The translations under genes and the position numbers were made by a program. Of a stretch of DNA of 64,000 nucleotides, positions 63,403-64,000 are shown piece by piece. The notes below the pieces were generated by a model. The model saw nothing but the letters and a program-made list of their open reading frames with translations. It did not search any database and was not told the origin of the DNA. Origin of the DNA: Leptolyngbya sp. O-77. Its GTDB lineage: Bacteria > Cyanobacteriota > Cyanobacteriia > Elainellales > Elainellaceae. Each line of letters opens with the position of its first letter. Within the stretch, counting starts at the first letter, position 1. The stretch lies in the NCBI RefSeq assembly GCF_001548395.1, contig NZ_AP017367.1, positions 533,001 to 597,000 on the forward strand. The letters are read 5' to 3'.

Positions 63403-64000
63403 GGCGACAGGCTCCAGGGAAAATCGACAGAGATTAAGGCGCAGTCAGCCAAGCTTTGCGCTTACTCAGGAAGCTATTGCGCTCGCCTGCTCGCCTATGT
63501 CGCCAGACTAGTGCAGCATAAACATTTCAGAATCCACAGAAATTGGGGTTCGTAGTGAGTGCTTTAGCGCTAAAGCGCCGACTACGAACTGAGGGGTTGA
63601 CTAGGATTGCCGGAATCTCAGCGTAGCTGTGTGGGAAATCCGTAAGCGCTAAAGCGCCGACTACGAACTGAGGGGTTGACTAGGATTGCCGGAATCTCAG
63701 CGTAGCTGTGTGGGAAATTCGTGAGCGCTAAAGCGCCGACTACGAACTGAGGGGTTGACCAGGATTGCCGGAATCTCAGCGTAGCTGTGTGGGAAATCCG
63801 TAAGCGCTAAAGCGCCGACTACGAACTGAGGGGTTGACCAGGATTGCCGGAATCTCAGCGTAGCTGTGTGAGAAATCCGTAAGCGCTAAAGCGCTCACTA
63901 CAAACTGAGGGGTTAACCCTAAAACTAAAGTTGACAAAACGAAAGTTGACAAACCACTAGGCGGGCACGGCAACTGGCTCGTAAAGGTACTCAAACCAGT
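63403..64000. other. Right-edge non-coding region with a tandem repeat array
   Basis: About 600 bases are left after the substrate-binding gene. Most is the 79-bp array described separately. The minus frame at 63776-63994 runs through the repeats and is a shadow. Confidence 0.7.
63566..63914. repeat. 79-bp tandem repeat array, four full copies and a partial fifth
   Basis: Units start at 63566, 63645, 63724, 63803 and 63882 with an exact 79-base period and only a few substitutions. Each contains the palindromic core AGCGCTAAAGCGC; the first is extended to the perfect palindrome GCTTTAGCGCTAAAGC (63561-63576). The array is bounded by complementary arms GTAGTGAGTGC (63552-63562) and GCGCTCACTAC (63891-63901). 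Confidence 0.92.

Noticed and set aside
63566..63914. Possible CRISPR array
   Set aside because: The repeated unit is a continuous 79-bp tandem copy with no variable spacers, and no cas genes are near.

Overview
The window is chromosomal DNA from a beta-cyanobacterium. Three things point there: the very frequent HIP1 octamer GCGATCGC; a beta-carboxysome cluster (ccmK-ccmL-ccmM-ccmN-ccmO) beside a phycobiliprotein lyase (cpcT); and cyanobacterial NDH-1 genes (ndhB and an ndhF4-ndhD4-cupB CO2-uptake set). The family content suits a filamentous Leptolyngbya-like organism, but the genus is inference only. No rRNA, tRNA or CRISPR array was seen.

Layout. 1-8.1 kb: a large minus-strand gene cut by the left edge (globular N-terminus, Pro/Gly/Asp-rich tail with GGGNDS repeats), a hicA-hicB toxin-antitoxin pair, an SH3-like protein, an rRNA pseudouridine synthase, a zinc-ribbon PP2C phosphatase and a small DUF4327-like protein. 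8.6-21.2 kb: inorganic-carbon island. cpcT and ccmO-N-M-L-K lie on the minus strand; then come an intact IS5-type element and ndhF4-ndhD4-cupB on the plus strand. Together these give CO2 conversion to bicarbonate at NDH-1 and CO2 fixation in the carboxysome. 21.2-24.2 kb: groES-groEL under a perfect CIRCE operator, and an acylphosphatase. 24.4-34.3 kb: a glycosyltransferase, yqeK, rsfS, a CGLD27-family protein, an asparaginase, ndhB and topA. 34.4-38.2 kb: a repeat protein ending in an apparently dead M15-like domain, and an ABC exporter with degenerate ATPase residues. 38.3-52.2 kb: an exopolysaccharide locus (acetyltransferase, glycosyltransferases, Wzy-like polymerase, Wzx-like flippase on minus; Wza-like export protein, Wzc-like co-polymerase/kinase and glucokinase on plus). 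52.4-63.4 kb: membrane proteins, MoxR ATPase, M28 peptidase, Fe-S aldo/keto reductase, ferrochelatase-like protein with a His-rich tail, a coupled methyltransferase/GNAT pair, a DUF362 protein and an ABC-type substrate-binding protein. The right end carries a 79-bp tandem repeat array.

A technical pattern matters for reading the annotation. Four genes that should be intact (ccmM, ndhD4, topA and one exopolysaccharide glycosyltransferase) are broken by small indels, almost all one-base changes inside homopolymers. Undoing them restores the family sequence. Sequencing error is more likely than decay, so these are annotated as full genes with corrections noted.

I found no convincing wholly new multi-gene system. 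The best candidates for novelty are the left-edge gene, the four-repeat protein with the dead M15-like domain, the lone degenerate ABC exporter, and the coupled exported methyltransferase/acetyltransferase pair.
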